A DNA stretch of 64,000 bases, taken from positions 124,001 through 188,000 of the forward strand of contig FMBT01000368.1 in assembly GCA_900095095.1 (NCBI GenBank), given 5' to 3'. Shown piece after piece: positions 19,323-32,010 of the stretch. The position numbers and the translations under genes are program-made. Each line of letters begins with the position of its first letter. Position 1 is the stretch's first letter. The stretch comes from Fragilariopsis cylindrus CCMP1102. Taxonomy: Eukaryota > Bacillariophyta > Bacillariophyceae > Bacillariales > Bacillariaceae. A model generated the notes under the pieces. The model was not told the DNA's origin. It did no database searches and worked only from the letters and a program-made list of their open reading frames with translations.

Positions 19323-22300
19323 ATGATGAAGACGACGGCGACGAAGATCGATGAAAGTGGAAGTGGGAATAATAACAATGATATTTGTAGTAACACTACG
19401 GATCGGTATACGTATACAGTCCTTTACTACAAACGAAAGAATAAAGTACACAAATCAAAGGGTGTTTCAAAATTAGACGGGACATTGATGATTGCTGGTG
19501 TTGGTGTTAGCTGTAGTGTCACCCTTACATCGGATGATACTGATGAGGTCATTTATCGTGGAGGGTTTCGCGGTGGTACCGACCGAGAAAAGGAAGGGAA
19601 GATTCCAAATATCTTTGATGTTGATGAGATTATTACAGTTGGAGGGTACGAGGTAGAAATCCTCTCCTGTGATGATAATAGTAATACTTATACAAGTAGT
19701 AACGTCAATAATAATAGTAATAATAATAACAATAATGGCAGTAGCAGCAGCAGTAATGTCAGCAATCGCAGTAACATCATCAAAACCAACAACAAATTGA
19801 AAACAGCGAGTTCTTTGTTATTATCGAGCAACCGAACGACGAAAAATCGAAATTTACCTGGTGGAAGAGGTAGTAATAACACCAAAAGAAATCGACATCG
19901 CGTGGTTGGAGGAATCATCTCCCGTTCGTCCAAGACAATAACGGGAAGTACTTCCTCCTGCACTACTAGTAGTGGTGTCAAGCGATCACTACTAGGTAAA
20001 CCTTTGCTAGGTAATAGAAAGCCACCCGCGCAACCTAAGAAGACGTCGATGTCGACGAAGCACGATGATGATAGCAACGACGATGAAGATGAAGAAGATA
20101 ACGACAATAACAATAAATGCACCTACTCGGCATCCTCCATGGCAAAGGAAAATAATATTGGTGGTAGTACGTTCGGTGGAACTAATACTTCAAAATCGTC
20201 ACTATTGAATAGACGTAAGACCACAGGACTTCTTCGCTTCAAGAAACCTATGCGTTTCAAAAGCACGTCGACAACAATCGGTAAAACGAATAAAAATGCT
20301 ACTACTACTACTAACAATTTTAACAATAATTCTAAAAAGAAGATGGATGAAAAAGAAATAGTTTGTTTCTTTCCTGGAGCTATCGGTAATCCCATTGTTC
20401 CACATTCAATTAGGAATGTTTTAAGGCCACACCAAATTGAAGGTGTTGTATTTTTATGGAATTGTCTTACTGGACATGGCAATGTATCAAAAGTTTCACC
20501 ACACGTTTCTTATACTACCGAAACAACCGATGAAGATACTAGTATCAAGGGGTGTATTCTATGCGATGGTACGTTTTATACGCCTGGTGTATTTTTTTGG
20601 TATCCTGTTACACCCTTATTCGCTCACTCTCTTACTCCTCTCTCTCAATTTGAATGATGCTGTTTGTGAAATATGAATAACGGTTGCTTGGACTGATAGA
20701 AATGGGTTTGGGAAAGACATGCATGACAATTGCGACGATTTCGGCGCTTCATCGACAGAAAAGAGATAGTGTAAGCGAGTAGCAATAGCAATAATTTAAT
20801 GTATATGTAGTAAATATTGTGGTGAATTGCGAAACATAAAAGCATGTCGTTGTGATCCATCACCATAAAGTATATTGTTTCTCACCATTATCATCTGGTT
20901 GCTCATTCAATCTCTTTCTCTCTCTATATGTATATATGCATGTATATATATATATATATATATATATATTATCAGAGGTTTGTGGTAGTATGTCCCTCTT
21001 CACTGGTCAAAAACTGGGCACAGGAATTTGATAAGTGGTTAGGAAATGTGGGTCTTCCAAAACGAGTGGTAGTCAAAAAGGGCGGCGAAGCAGGACTTCG
21101 ACAAATAAAGTCCTTCAATACAGTCAAACCAAATAACACCTCTGAGGTCCTTATCATTTCTTACGACTTGTTTCGAATGAATGCAACAGTCCTTGAAAAT
21201 GTAAAAAATATGGCACTTCTGGTGATCGACGAAGGTCATCGGCTGAAGAACACGAAAGGGTCCTTGACGATGACCGCACTCAAATCCCTACCGTGTGAAG
21301 CTAGATTAATTATTACCGCAACACCAGTTCAGAATAATTTAGGTGATATGTACACACTCGTGAACTTTGTTTGTCCAGGTGTATTAGGGGATCTCACGAC
21401 CTTTCGACGCGAGTACGAACGGCCGATCACGGCAGTCTCGAACGATCGCAACTGCAATGCTGATAAAAAGAGACAAGGGAAAGAAAGTTCTCGAATATTG
21501 GATGGGATTCTCAAATCTCTTATGTTACGACGTCTCCAAAAGGACGTATTGAATAAAGTCTTACCACCTCGTCACACGTTTTTACTCTTTTGTCAACCTA
21601 CATTTAGTCAACGAGAATTTTACAAGACCATCGCGACGAACCAAAGCTCGAAAAGTTCGGGAGGTCAGTCTCCTGATGCACTACAAGCACTCATTGGACT
21701 TCGGAAGATATGTACACATCCAAATCTTCTTAAACAAACCGATGTTGTCCCTGGTGGCAAGAAGACCTATGTTGAACAAAACAATAATTTTGAATCATCG
21801 GGAAAGCTAATAGTATTAAACGCTCTAATACAAGAGATTAGAAAGGAGGAACCCACGGACAAAATCGTATAGTATCCAATTTTACGAGCACGTTGACTGT
21901 AATTGAAGATGCTATACTCAAGCCTAACAAATTGAATTTTCTTCGATTAGATGGTTCCATTAGTAGTGCTGATAGACAGCCACTGGTTGATACCTTCAAT
22001 CGGACTAATGCCGATATGAATTTTGCACTCACATTGAGTTCAAAAGCTGGTGGCGTGGGTCTTAATATCATTGGTATGTTTTGTTCTAAAATGATACCAG
22101 ATAAAAGTGTGTCGATTGCGTGTGTATGTGTGTGTGTGTGAGTGTGAGTGTGTCTCATTTTTGAAGCTACACTAAACATTGATGTTCCTGTTATTTCTTT
22201 CGTTGCAGGGGCTAATCGACTCGTCATGGTCGATCCTGACTGGAATCCAGCAACAGATATCCAGGCGATGGCAAGAATCTACAGACCGGGTCAAAAGAAG

Positions 22301-23005
22301 TCGTGTTTCATATATCGATGCTTTACATCAGGTAAGACAACAAAATTGAATACAGGTAATGCAAGTGTCCAATAGTTAAGGTAAACGAAAACAACAAAAT
22401 CTAACTCTTCTTTTGTCAGGTACGATCGAGGAAGTCATTTTACAAAGGCAAATACAAAAGGGAACGCTTGCGAACATGACAGTGGATAGTGCTCAGAAAA
22501 TCGGACAGCGTTTGAACGCTGAAGAGCTCAAGGAGTGCTTCACCCTCAAGGAGATATGTGTTTGCGATACCAGAAATAAGGTTGGGAAGAAGTGGCCTGA
22601 TTACAGTAAGTGATACGTTGTTTTAAAATACTTAATCAAATTTCAAAATCGATGATTTCTAACAGTAAAAAAAACGATGTTTATTTCCAGACGGAGAAGA
22701 GTCTTTACTCTCTCAAGGCTGCTCTGATCAAGCGTTGTTAGCAGTTGCAGCAAATAATGACAGTGAAAATCCCTCGCTTGCTTTCGTGCACATTATGGAA
22801 GAGGATGGGGACGAAAAAGAATGCCATGGTGACAAAGGAGAAGAAGTTGGAATAGTGATGAAGACGACGATAATGACAATGATGACGAGGAATTCGAAAT
22901 GGAAGATGATGATGATGACGATGACGATGACAATGGGATCGACACCACAAAGCAGATAGCGTAGGCGAAGAAGCTAGCAGTGATGAAGAATTTGAGTTCG
23001 AATGA
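19323..23005 (+). CDS. RAD54B: RAD54B, SWI2/SNF2 recombination ATPase (6 exons, frameshifted)
   Basis: DNA translocase acting with RAD51 in homologous recombination. Exons 19323-20568, 20700-20770, 20976-22073, 22209-22331, 22420-22605, 22691-23005; every junction is GT-AG and keeps phase. Exon 1 holds the RAD54B-specific N-terminal domain ([17 protein letters not shown]...[14 protein letters not shown]), then an Asn/Ser-rich linker and [13 protein letters not shown]. Walker A (DEMGLGKT) is rebuilt across intron 1. Motif II is DEGH ([10 protein letters not shown]), motif [10 protein letters not shown], and motifs V-VI are [17 protein letters not shown] and [10 protein letters not shown]. In exon 3 the frame breaks at 21870 (ATC GTA TAG TATCC); one extra base restores KIV.VSNFTS as in the family. 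Two further one-base losses in exon 6 (near 22853 and 22954) best explain its acidic C-terminus ending EEFEFE at 23005. Confidence 0.9.
20943..20969. repeat. (TA)n microsatellite in RAD54B intron 2
   Basis: TA run immediately before the acceptor of intron 2 (ATTATCAG). Confidence 0.85.
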
Positions 23006-23160
23006 AACACCCCGCTGACAAACATTATTCAATAGTTTACCTTATTATAGTAAAATTGTAGTGCTTTCCGCTAGAAAAAATAATATTCTAAATTTATAGA
23101 TTTCAATACATACAGTACAGTAACTTCATCCCGAGCATATATTATATTGTCATTAGCTAG

Positions 23161-24977
23161 CTACTTAACATTATATATTTTTCTCTTTTTCTCTTTAAGT
23201 TTGTCCGCAGCCTGTTTTCGCAGTTGGGTTATCTGCTTTGCCCAATCCGGAACTGGACTGATTTGTACATCTTTTGGCCACGAAATAGGAGGAATTTGTT
23301 GTGGTTCCTCAACGGGTAGAATTCGGTAAAGGTTAGGATCGATCACTTGAGCAACCTTACGGATATACAATGCGCCCGACAATCGGATATCATTTAGATC
23401 ATATGTGCTAAATTTATTGTTGTAAAGAAAAAGAAATATGTTAGAGCAGAAGTTGTGTTTTCACTTTTTTCTTTTCTTTTCCTAGTCAAAATATAAATAG
23501 CGACAGAAGCTATATTTACAAGATCAAATTCGTCAACAGAATAAAATACAAAGGTGTTCTTTATAAAGTACGTACCCCAAAAAATAGGGTCCCCATGGAC
23601 GTGGCTTTTCCACCCCAGTAGAGTCAGGAACTTCATATCTTTGTTCTGTTGGAAAGTACCCGTTCGATGATGGGACGTGTTCATCCATGCGTTCGTAACG
23701 AATAGCGTACATGGAAACATCCTCATCTTCGTTCGCGGTTTGAAGGAACATATCTTTGTCAATTTTTGGTATCGTTTCGGGAAAATATCGCATCAATATC
23801 GACGTAAAAAATGTTTCATCAGACATTAATTTTCCGGTTTCAATTAACCAATCCCGAAAGCGACTACTCAAACTATCCGGTCGTGCTAATTGTCGAACAA
23901 TAAATTCACAATATTCAGGTGTCAAGGACATCCATTGACTACCAAAGTAGATGTCAACCTCTATATCATGATGTATCACCCCTTCATCATCAACATATTC
24001 TAATTGAGTAGCGGGTTGGTGAGAATAATGTGATCGTTTATGCCATTTTTTTGGAAAATCCATTAATGATGTCGGAACCAATCCTGTTTCACACGCTGAC
24101 GAAGTAATGAAGTTGATCCCTCGTAATGGGCCACCAAATAATCGGGCTATTCGATTCTGGGTATATACTGGGAGTGTATCTCCACTAAGATTAATGTAAA
24201 CATCAAATTTTCCTGCGTATTCCGTTACGGCCTTTTCCATACTCCATAACGTTGGTAAGTTCATTGACCATGATCCCCATACACAATCATGGACAGATGC
24301 AACTTCAATACGACTACCGCAGGACATGCTTCGATTTCTTTGTGAAGAGGTGAATTGTAGTAGGATTTCATACCGAATTTAACATCGATGTGAAAGACAA
24401 TAATATTTCGAGCATCTCGGATTGCACGAAAGAGGTATAAAGCATCATTCAGAGTGCGATTATTATGAATGCTAACCAGATAGAATATACGACCCGCACA
24501 GGCATTATTGTTGTTGTTGTCGTTGTTTTTACTATTACTGTTGGGACAGGTAAACAAAGAATTTCGACCGGAAGAAGTTGAAGATAGAGAATCAATAGTG
24601 GATGATAAAGAGTGGCAACTACAGGAATGATTTAAATATAAATCATCTTGAGGCAGCGGTCCAGCTAATAACTGCGCACCCATTGGCAAACCAACGATCT
24701 GGACTTCTCGTTCGGTATGGGTAACAGTACCATTGGTACTAGCAAGTTTGTCGGTGCTGCTGTTATCACTGTTATTGTCGTCCTTGATAATGTTACTACT
24801 GGAAGTGGGAGACCAAAGTAAAATTGAAACCCAAACGAATAAGAAACCCAATACTTTTCCTCGGCATTGACTGTCACCTCGCCCAGAACGACGATATCCA
24901 GTTTTGTGGCGAGTACACTGGTATACCATCGTCGACGAAAGAAAGATAGAGCATATAATAGCTGCAAGTTGTGTCAT
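23161..24977 (-). CDS. GT14 (core-2/I-branching, xylosyltransferase-type) glycosyltransferase
   Basis: Type II Golgi membrane enzyme. From the ATG at 24977: a hydrophobic anchor (VLGFLFVWVSILLW), a Ser/Asn-rich stem, then the GT14 fold from GRIFYLVSIHNNRTLNDALYLFRAI and IIVFHIDVK. At about 24325 the frame changes by one base (KEIEACP to CGSRIEVASVHDCVWG), after which YINLSGDTLPVYTQ, the GSQWMSLTPEYCEFIV motif and SDETFFTSIL follow as in the family. Intron 23408-23575 (GTACGT...TTTAG) joins PWGPYFLG to TYDLNDIRLSGALYIRK. The last exon is 23407-23161 and ends in a basic tail. Donor is presumably a UDP-sugar; acceptor unknown. Confidence 0.85.
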
Positions 24978-25254
24978 ATGTCATTGTTCATTGTTCATTG
25001 TTCCATTTTCCATTGTTCGTTTTTCCTGAAAAAAATTCCAGTCTTGGATGATCTTGAGTTAGTGAATCAAAAGAAAGCAATATACAGTACTTCTAAAAGT
25101 ATTACTAGGTTTTATGTATAAAAATTATTATATATCTATTATTGATAAAGTAATAATGGAGATACGGCAGAATAAAGAAAGAAGATAGATAATGTTTCTA
25201 CTTAAAATGGAATAACTCAGCCAGGGTTTAACTATACTGACTGCACCGGTGCTA

Positions 25255-25949
25255 CTAGAAATCGGGAGTGTAACAAAAATGCGTACAGTCATCATTAGAT
25301 GCATGAAGAGATGATAAGTTGGAAGAGAAATTCCAAGAAGGAAGGAAATTAAGTTCACCTACTTCTACTACTTTCCTTGCTCTTCGCAAATTATTATGTG
25401 ACAAAGAAGAAGAAAGTAGTAGGGAATTTCCAGCGGGATCTACAACCGAATAGTTTTGTGACCGTGTCGCTTTGGATACAATACTATTTCTCACATCATA
25501 ATCTGAATGCAAGTTCTATTATGGTGTCCAATGTACTGTTGGTAGTCTCCAAATGATACTGACCCTATACAACAACAACTGGCAGCATCATAATTTTCAA
25601 TAGCTTCCGGTTGGCACAATTTGGGACTATGACAAATTCTGTCGTCTGAAATTTTTCCCCATTGGTCACGGAGATGATCATCATTAAGTTGACTAATCAC
25701 TTGAATGTCATCAGGAGTAACATCCAACATCGTTAAACGCATCTGGTCAGGAATATTAGTATCAATAATGCCGGTACTTGCACCTGTAATAGTCTGGTTG
25801 TTGTGCCTTATTGTTGGGTGGTGCATCGTCTCGTCATTAATAGTTGCATTCTCGTCAACAGTCAGACTTTGATGACTGGTCTGATTTTGATTTTGACTTT
25901 CGTATTTAAGATTTACCCCACCGCTGAAGAATGATTTGAGCTTATTCAT
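25255..25949 (-). CDS. Hypothetical protein, two frames
   Basis: ATG at 25949 opens a 152-codon frame (MNKLKSFFSGGVNLKY...) that stops at 25491. A second frame, 25512-25255, overlaps its end and continues with similar hydrophilic composition (SDYDVRNSIVSKATRSQNYSVVDPAG). One missing base near 25505 would join them into a protein of about 230 aa with a CCC cluster (YDAASCCCIGSVSFGDY). No family recognised; low confidence that it is a real gene. Confidence 0.35.
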
Positions 25950-26110
25950 TCTAGATATATTGAAAAAAAAATGATTGCACAGATCAGAAATACAAAACCC
26001 TTTCGGAAATGTTTACAGTTGCTCGCAACTGCAACTTCATCTTCATGGTGGCTGCCGTTGTTAGATGTAAGTAGTAATGTGATCACTCTTCGACTACCAA
26101 CTATTACAGC

Positions 26111-26200
26111 CTACTTCCTCTGTGCAACAGAAAGTGTCTGTCGCGTAAATTGCTATCGCGCTTATCCCCGTGAACACTATCCGTTGCACGGAGGAAGTAG
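26111..26200. mobile_element. Short inverted-repeat (MITE-like) element
   Basis: Arms 26111-26137 (CTACTTCCTC...AAAGTGT) and 26174-26200 are inverted copies, 24 of 27 positions matching, around a 36-nt loop. The end motif TACTTCCTC.GTGCAAC matches the arms at 9086-9297 and the solo arm at 54998. It lies in the spacer after the 3' end of the serine-pathway aminotransferase. Confidence 0.6.
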
Positions 26201-26262
26201 TGACAAATACTGACGTGAGCAAGGTAATAAAAATACACGCTATTTCGCTATTTGCGTTTGTC

Positions 26263-27525
26263 TCAACTCTTCTGTTTGCACTTCATAAATTGATCCATGA
26301 ATGTAGCAAGTTTAACAGTGTTTTCAACAGAAACTCCATTGTAGAGACTAGCCCTGAGTTTTCCAACACCAAAAGGAGTCTTTGTTCTTAGTCCCACAAT
26401 TCCTTGTTCCCACCCCTTGATAACGAATTCCTTGGTCAGTTCTTGATCGCCACCGCATATATCAAATGGAACATTCATTCTGCTGCGAATAGACTTATCT
26501 TGGAGTGGGGTACAGAAGAACCCATTGGAGTTTTCAATGAGATCGTAAATCATGGAAGATTTCGCAATTGACCTTGTTTCCATTTCTTCCACGCCACCCT
26601 GCTGAAGAATCCACTTCATGACGATACCAACTACTTCAACATTAAAGGTGGCGATAGTATTCCACAAGTTCTCTCCCTCTACATTAGTCTTGTAGCAGAA
26701 AACTCCTGGACAGATATTCTGTTGATTTCCAATCAAATCTTTTCGGATCACAACCATGGTGAGACCAGGATGTCCAATGTTTTTGGAAGCGCAAGCGTAA
26801 AGCAATCCAACATTTGACTCTACCCAATCAATAGACTTGGTAGAAAAATCAGAGGACGCATCGATGACTAGTGGCGGAGAATCAGGTCCCAGCTTGGGAA
26901 GTCGGTGCATCTCGATTCCATTCACAGTTTCATTCGAACATAAATAGATATACTTCGAATCTTTATCAATGTTGTCTAGACTAGGATTGCTGGTGAAACT
27001 TCCATCCTTGTTCTGGCTGGACACAACAATAGGAGTGGCATACTTGGATGCTTCCTCAGCTGCGCGCTGAGACCAGGTTCCATTAACGAGATATGTTGCC
27101 TTATCTTCTTTGCTTGTACATAGATTCATGGGCGCAGCGGCGAATTGTCCATGACCACCTCCATGCATGAAAAGAACTTCATAATTATCTGGAATGTGCA
27201 TTACTTCACGTGCTAATTTGGTTGTTTCCTCAAGTATAGATATAAATTCAGGCGAACGATGAGAGAGATACATGGAGCACATACGTTCACTATCAAATAG
27301 TTTCTTGACTTCTGCTTCAACTGCAGCAGGAAGGTTGGTAGGCCCAGGGCTGAAATTCATAGGAGAAACTCCAGGTGGTGGAACCAGAGATCCGTTCATA
27401 GCGGGATGATCATCGCTGTACTTGACATTGAGCGGAGTGGTGGGGTCCATGGTAGCGTAATTTGTATTTGTGATTTGATTATTGTGCTCTAGTGCTTGGC
27501 AAGGACACAAAGTAATGAACGACAT
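26263..27525 (-). CDS. PSAT1: Phosphoserine aminotransferase
   Basis: PLP enzyme converting 3-phosphohydroxypyruvate plus glutamate to phosphoserine in serine synthesis. 420 aa, single exon, ATG at 27525. Fold-type I features are visible: substrate/start motif MNFSPGPTNLP, SHRSPEF, the phosphate-binding VLFMHGGGHGQFAAAPMNL, NETVNGIE, the PLP-contacting DASSDF, and the Schiff-base lysine in CASKNIGHPGLTMVVIRKDL. The C-terminal RTKTPFGVGKLRASLYNG matches the family. The first 25 residues or so precede the conserved core and lack a clear plastid signal, so a cytosolic enzyme is plausible. Confidence 0.97.
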   Translation of the reverse strand: MSFITLCPCQALEHNNQITNTNYATMDPTTPLNVKYSDDHPAMNGSLVPPPGVSPMNFSPGPTNLPAAVEAEVKKLFDSERMCSMYLSHRSPEFISILEETTKLAREVMHIPDNYEVLFMHGGGHGQFAAAPMNLCTSKEDKATYLVNGTWSQRAAEEASKYATPIVVSSQNKDGSFTSNPSLDNIDKDSKYIYLCSNETVNGIEMHRLPKLGPDSPPLVIDASSDFSTKSIDWVESNVGLLYACASKNIGHPGLTMVVIRKDLIGNQQNICPGVFCYKTNVEGENLWNTIATFNVEVVGIVMKWILQQGGVEEMETRSIAKSSMIYDLIENSNGFFCTPLQDKSIRSRMNVPFDICGGDQELTKEFVIKGWEQGIVGLRTKTPFGVGKLRASLYNGVSVENTVKLATFMDQFMKCKQKS

Positions 27526-27819
27526 GTCAATCTTCTAAATTTGGATTGGATTCATGATTCGGATTCCGATTCATTCTTATTTTTCTGCTGGACCATCCGG
27601 CTTTGTGGTGGACTAAGCGCTAACTCTGTCCAACTGATAAAATCAATATCTTTTAGTCGATGTCACACAATTTTTAAAATTGTTTACAACTTTTACTTTT
27701 TACTGCATGTCTGTTCACCTTTTGTTTAAAAGTCTACTAGTAATATCATATCCTTGACGATCGATATTCTTACTTGCTTTATTATATAAATTATTCCAAC
27801 GAAATTAGGGCGATATACG

Positions 27820-29740
27820 ATGACAATGAATGAAAATTCTAGTAGTAATCGAAAACAAAAACGGTACAAATTAACTACGTGTCGAGTTGTCAAATTATTT
27901 TCGATTCTGTCAACTATTTTACTACAAGTCAACTTAAGTGCTTCATTTTCGCTATCATCATCATCGTCGTCGTCGTCGCGCTTTGATATCAACAATACCA
28001 GCATCCAAATTCGTTCCATCATGCTCAGCCATTAATCGTCTACGACTAGATATGCATTCCTTCAATCATAATAATAGACGGTCTACGCTTATAATGAGTA
28101 ATGCGGACGACGACAGAGATGTTGAGACCGATAGTAGTATAATAACGACATCAATAGAATCCTCAAACAGCAAAACCGACGATGACAAGAACAAAATACA
28201 GAATTGGTTTTTCGCGTTAGTTCTGCCCCTGCAACTGGTATGTACGCAAATGTTGACATCCCATATATGTTGATATATATTGGTTTTTGTTGATTATTTT
28301 TATTTTCGCCACCACACAATGATCCAAACTGAGTTTTTTGTTTTCTGTCTTATAGGTGTATGTGTCAAACCAGTGGAGCCGTTCATCGATATATTATCTT
28401 GTTGATTTTTCTCGGGTAATAATGGAGTAGGTAACACAGCCGATCCATTTAAAGCAATGAACGTTGCGATTGGATTTTCGGAAGGTCAGTACGGGCTTTT
28501 AGCGTCACTAGCATTTACAGCTCTATTTGCTGTAGCTTCCTTGGGGGCAGGAGCAGCAGCCGATCGATATGATCGTAAGTTACTTACAACAATTTCAGCA
28601 GTGGGATGGTCGGTAGCAACTGTTGGTACGGCTTTTTCCACAACGTACACAGAAGTTTTGTCATGGAGGATAATGATGGGACTTTTCTGCGCATTTGCTA
28701 CACCAACAGCATATACACTCATCGCAGAAAAGGTTCCCAAGGATCGTCTATCTTTAGCGACGAGTATTTACGGTACCGGAGTTGCATTTGGTGGAGCGTT
28801 GGCATCCTTATCGATCTTACTAGACAACGAATTGGGATGGTCTCAAGCCTTATTGGTAATTGGTGGTGCTGGTTTTTTTTCTGCGATTGCAGTTGCTCTA
28901 GCTTTACCTAGTGATGATAAGAATGTAAAATCATCCTCCCAGCTTGACGAAAACAAAGATGGTGGTGATGCCGACGAGTCATATTCGTTTGTTGAGGGCG
29001 TGTCAATAGCATTAGATACTACCAGAGCAAAATGGATTTTTGGTGGAAGCTTTCTGAGGTTTTCTTCTGGTCTTTGTATTGGAGTTTGGTCCGCTCCCTA
29101 TTTTCGGGGGGCTTTTCCCGACAATGCTAGTGATTATGCTGTAGCTCAGGCCTTGATCACAGCCGTGGCAGGATCTGCCAGTGGATTGATTGGTGGAGCT
29201 GCAGCAGATTATCTCTCTTCGGCTCTCAAAAAGAAGAACTCTGCCGAAAACAAAATTAATGAAAACAGTGTTGATACAGATGATAATCCAGACGAGTTTG
29301 GAGCTAGACTATGGGTTCCAGTTGTTGGGTCACTACTTGCAGCACCCGCGTGGTACCTAGCCATACACTCTACCGAATCGTTTCAAGGCGCCATGGTATG
29401 GTTAACGATTGAATACTTCGTTGCAGAATGTTGGTTCGGACCAACAATAAGTACTTTACTATCCACCGTACCAACGAAAGTTGGGGGTACTGCACAGGGA
29501 CTTTTTACTTTGACTGGTGCAATAGCAAATTTATCACCCACCTTTTTAGGTTATTTGTATGGACAGGCGTCGTCTGGTACAGGTAACGGCGTCGAAACCA
29601 CTTCGTCGGAACTATTACCAATATTATTGTCGACGGGAGTGTGTTTTGGATATGTTTCTTCGGCCTTTTGCTTTGCCATGGGCGCTCGATCACCTCCACC
29701 ACTCCCGGCGACGATGGCGATTAAATCGAAATCAAACTAG
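27820..29740 (+). CDS. Spinster-type major facilitator transporter
   Basis: Multi-pass MFS carrier. Exon 2 (28356-29740) has about 11 hydrophobic helices and MFS motif A (GAGAAADRYDRKLL). Intron 28238-28355 (GTATGT...TTATAG) joins ALVLPLQL to VYVSNQWSRSSIYYLVDF. One base is missing near 28409: adding it converts the stop after FSRVIME into FSGNNGVGNTADPFKAMN. In exon 1, the frame from ATG 27820 encodes a signal-like peptide (VVKLFSILSTILLQVNLSASFS), but the frame that leads to the intron is different and has its own ATG near 28052. Either one more frameshift lies near the TCATCG repeat or translation starts at the later ATG without the signal. Substrate unknown. Confidence 0.83.
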
Positions 29741-29911
29741 CTAGCATGCGACATCAATCAAAGTCCTACTAATGTTGATAATCGCTTCGTCGCAGACATA
29801 ATTATCTATTTTTTTCTTTAATTAAGTTTATTGTAAATTAATTGCTTCTAATGATGATATAAAAAACCAACAAAATTATTCCTCATATTGATTATGCATT
29901 AACTTAATTAT

Positions 29912-31514
29912 TTATTTTTGGAAAGATCGAATTGCAGTCGCGATTCCCTCCTCACCCTCATTGATTGAAAAATCAAAGATGTCCCAAGTAATCATTTCAA
30001 ACAAAGTGATGTACCGACGAGATAATTCCAAAACTAAATCGCGGGGAGCATCTGGTAATTTTTGTTCCGTATCGTATGGGTCGCATTGTTCTCGGAACCA
30101 TAAACGAAGAAATTCCTTATCAATATTTTCAGGTTCCATACCAGCTGAGATACGTTCTTCGTAGGTACTTGCCAACCAGTATCTAGACGAGTCCGGAGTG
30201 TGAACCTCATCAATCAACAGAATCTCACCTGTTTCAAGGTCTCGTCCAAATTCATACTTGGTATCCACGAGAATCAATCCATGCTCACGAGCAATTTTTT
30301 GTCCCAACGCGAAAACCTTAACAGCAGCCTCAGCACAAACATCCCAATCATCTTGAGTCATCCATTTTTCCTTAATAATTTCTTCAGCCGAGATGGGTCG
30401 ATCGTGTTCTTCTTCCTTTGTTGTGGGGGTTAATATATTTCCCATCGGTAATTTTTGATTCTTGACCATACCCTCTGGAAGGGCATGACCACAATAGTTG
30501 CGCACTCCTTGAGTATAATTCTTCCAAATGGATGTATCGGTCGATCCAGTCATGTATGAACTGAATAATTATTGACGTGGGATAGGAAATGATAGATAGT
30601 ATTTTAAAATTAGAATGTGAATATGTGGAGCGATAATTTTATTCTGAGGTGAATTCATATAACAATGATTGACTTTTAAAAAAGATATGTATTCGCACAT
30701 ATCATCAATTTCCAAAATCAAAAATCATTTATAATCGCATAAACACTTACCGGACTACAAATTCAATAGGAAAAGGTTCACATTTCCTAGCAATGGTTAC
30801 ATATGGATGTGGGATAGCAACAATATGATTCTTAATAATATGTTTCGTCTGTTCAAACCAAAATGCACTTGTTAAGTTCAATACAGCACCCTTAAATGGA
30901 ACAAGAGCCAATTGTCGATCAAATCCAGATTGACGATCGGTTGTGATTAATGCAATAGTAGTATCATCAACTTCAACCCGGTCACGAACTTTTCCCCGTT
31001 TCGCTTCAAGACCAATCTTTTCACCAGTAATTTGTAAATTCCGATCGTACACAATAGACATTGCCTGATGGTACTTGAATGATTTTGTTTGTAATTGAGC
31101 ATCCTCTCCTAATTTATGTTGTCGTCTTTCTTCGGCGGCCTGATGGACACGTTTAGACACAGTAGAACAACCTAAACTACACCATTTAGCAATTGTCCAT
31201 GCAATTTCACTGGGTTCACCATGTGCTTGAACCTCCAATACTGGATACGGAGATTCTTCTTGAACGAGATTATATGAGACCAATGACGATCCTGAATAAA
31301 AGATCCAAACCACTCTTGTTGCTGTTTCTTCAGATATTTGTTGTCGTTGTAGACTACTAGCAGTGGCAAGTAAACGATCAATTGGAGCTTCAGTCGAACG
31401 AATTGTTACGTCCAATATATCATATTTTGTAGCAAGTACTTTTGCTACCAAATCAGCCGAACCGAATAACGCTTCGGTAGGAACGGCGATAAAAACTTTA
31501 CAAGGTGACGGCAT
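29912..31514 (-). CDS. purC: SAICAR synthetase (PurC) with N-terminal PurE-like domain
   Basis: Purine biosynthesis enzyme joining CAIR and aspartate. Exons 31514-30751 and 30560-29912; intron 30561-30750 (GTAAGT...TTCAG) joins EFVVR to SYMTGSTDTSIWKNY. The PurC core is clear: GLEAKRGKVRD, ALITTDRQSGFDR, HPYVTIARKCEPFPIEFVVR, NYCGHALPEGM, LPMGNILTPTTK, VDTKYEFG and DEVHTPDSSRYW. The first 130 residues are not PurC. They read like a decayed AIR carboxylase (PurE): KVFIAVPTEALFGSADL, DVTIRSTEAPIDRLL and YPVLEVQAHG resemble PurE strands, but the PurE catalytic motifs (GSDSD, SAHR, GAGG) are lost. That part of the assignment is inference. Confidence 0.93.
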
Positions 31515-32010
31515 CTTTTGTGATTATCTTATCTCAACAAATTGTACAGATGCTGCGGATGATGATAGTAATCTTAATAATGAGAAAAGGCCACCCTCTC
31601 CTGATAGATGATTCTTGGGTGTTCTTACAATTCTAACAATTGTACAATGTATGCCGTATATTGTGTATGCTAAAAAATGAGCGAAAAAAATGGATGATGC
31701 ACGTCTTTAGCGTATGTTGCGCGCTTTTACGGAAGATGGAAGGACTTCGGATGTTGAAAACAAACATTTGAACATCTAGACCCTCTGCGTTTGATTCACG
31801 TACGGGACTCGTCAGACAATAACAGGATCATAGGCAGAAGAATTCTGAAATTTCTTATCTTCGGTTCTTCGGTTTTCGTGCAAAAATAATATAATCACAG
31901 CGATGAAGCCGATCATAATCATAGGTGTATATATATATATAGATATAGATAAGAGAGATAGAGAGTGAGAATAAGAGAGATAGAGAGTAAAAGAGAAAGC
32001 ACCATCAATC
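31515..32010. other. Divergent promoter region
   Basis: 496 bp between the PurC gene and a hypothetical gene. It contains a TA microsatellite (about 31926-31950) and GAGA-rich repeats up to the next ATG. No other structure. Confidence 0.5.

Noticed and set aside
19688-20482. Minus-strand Leu-rich open frames over RAD54B exon 1
   Set aside because: Antisense of the Asn/Ser-rich linker; not a real membrane protein.
21860-21880. An intron to explain the RAD54B stop at 21870
   Set aside because: No GT-AG pair fits; the flanking conserved residues are contiguous with one base missing.
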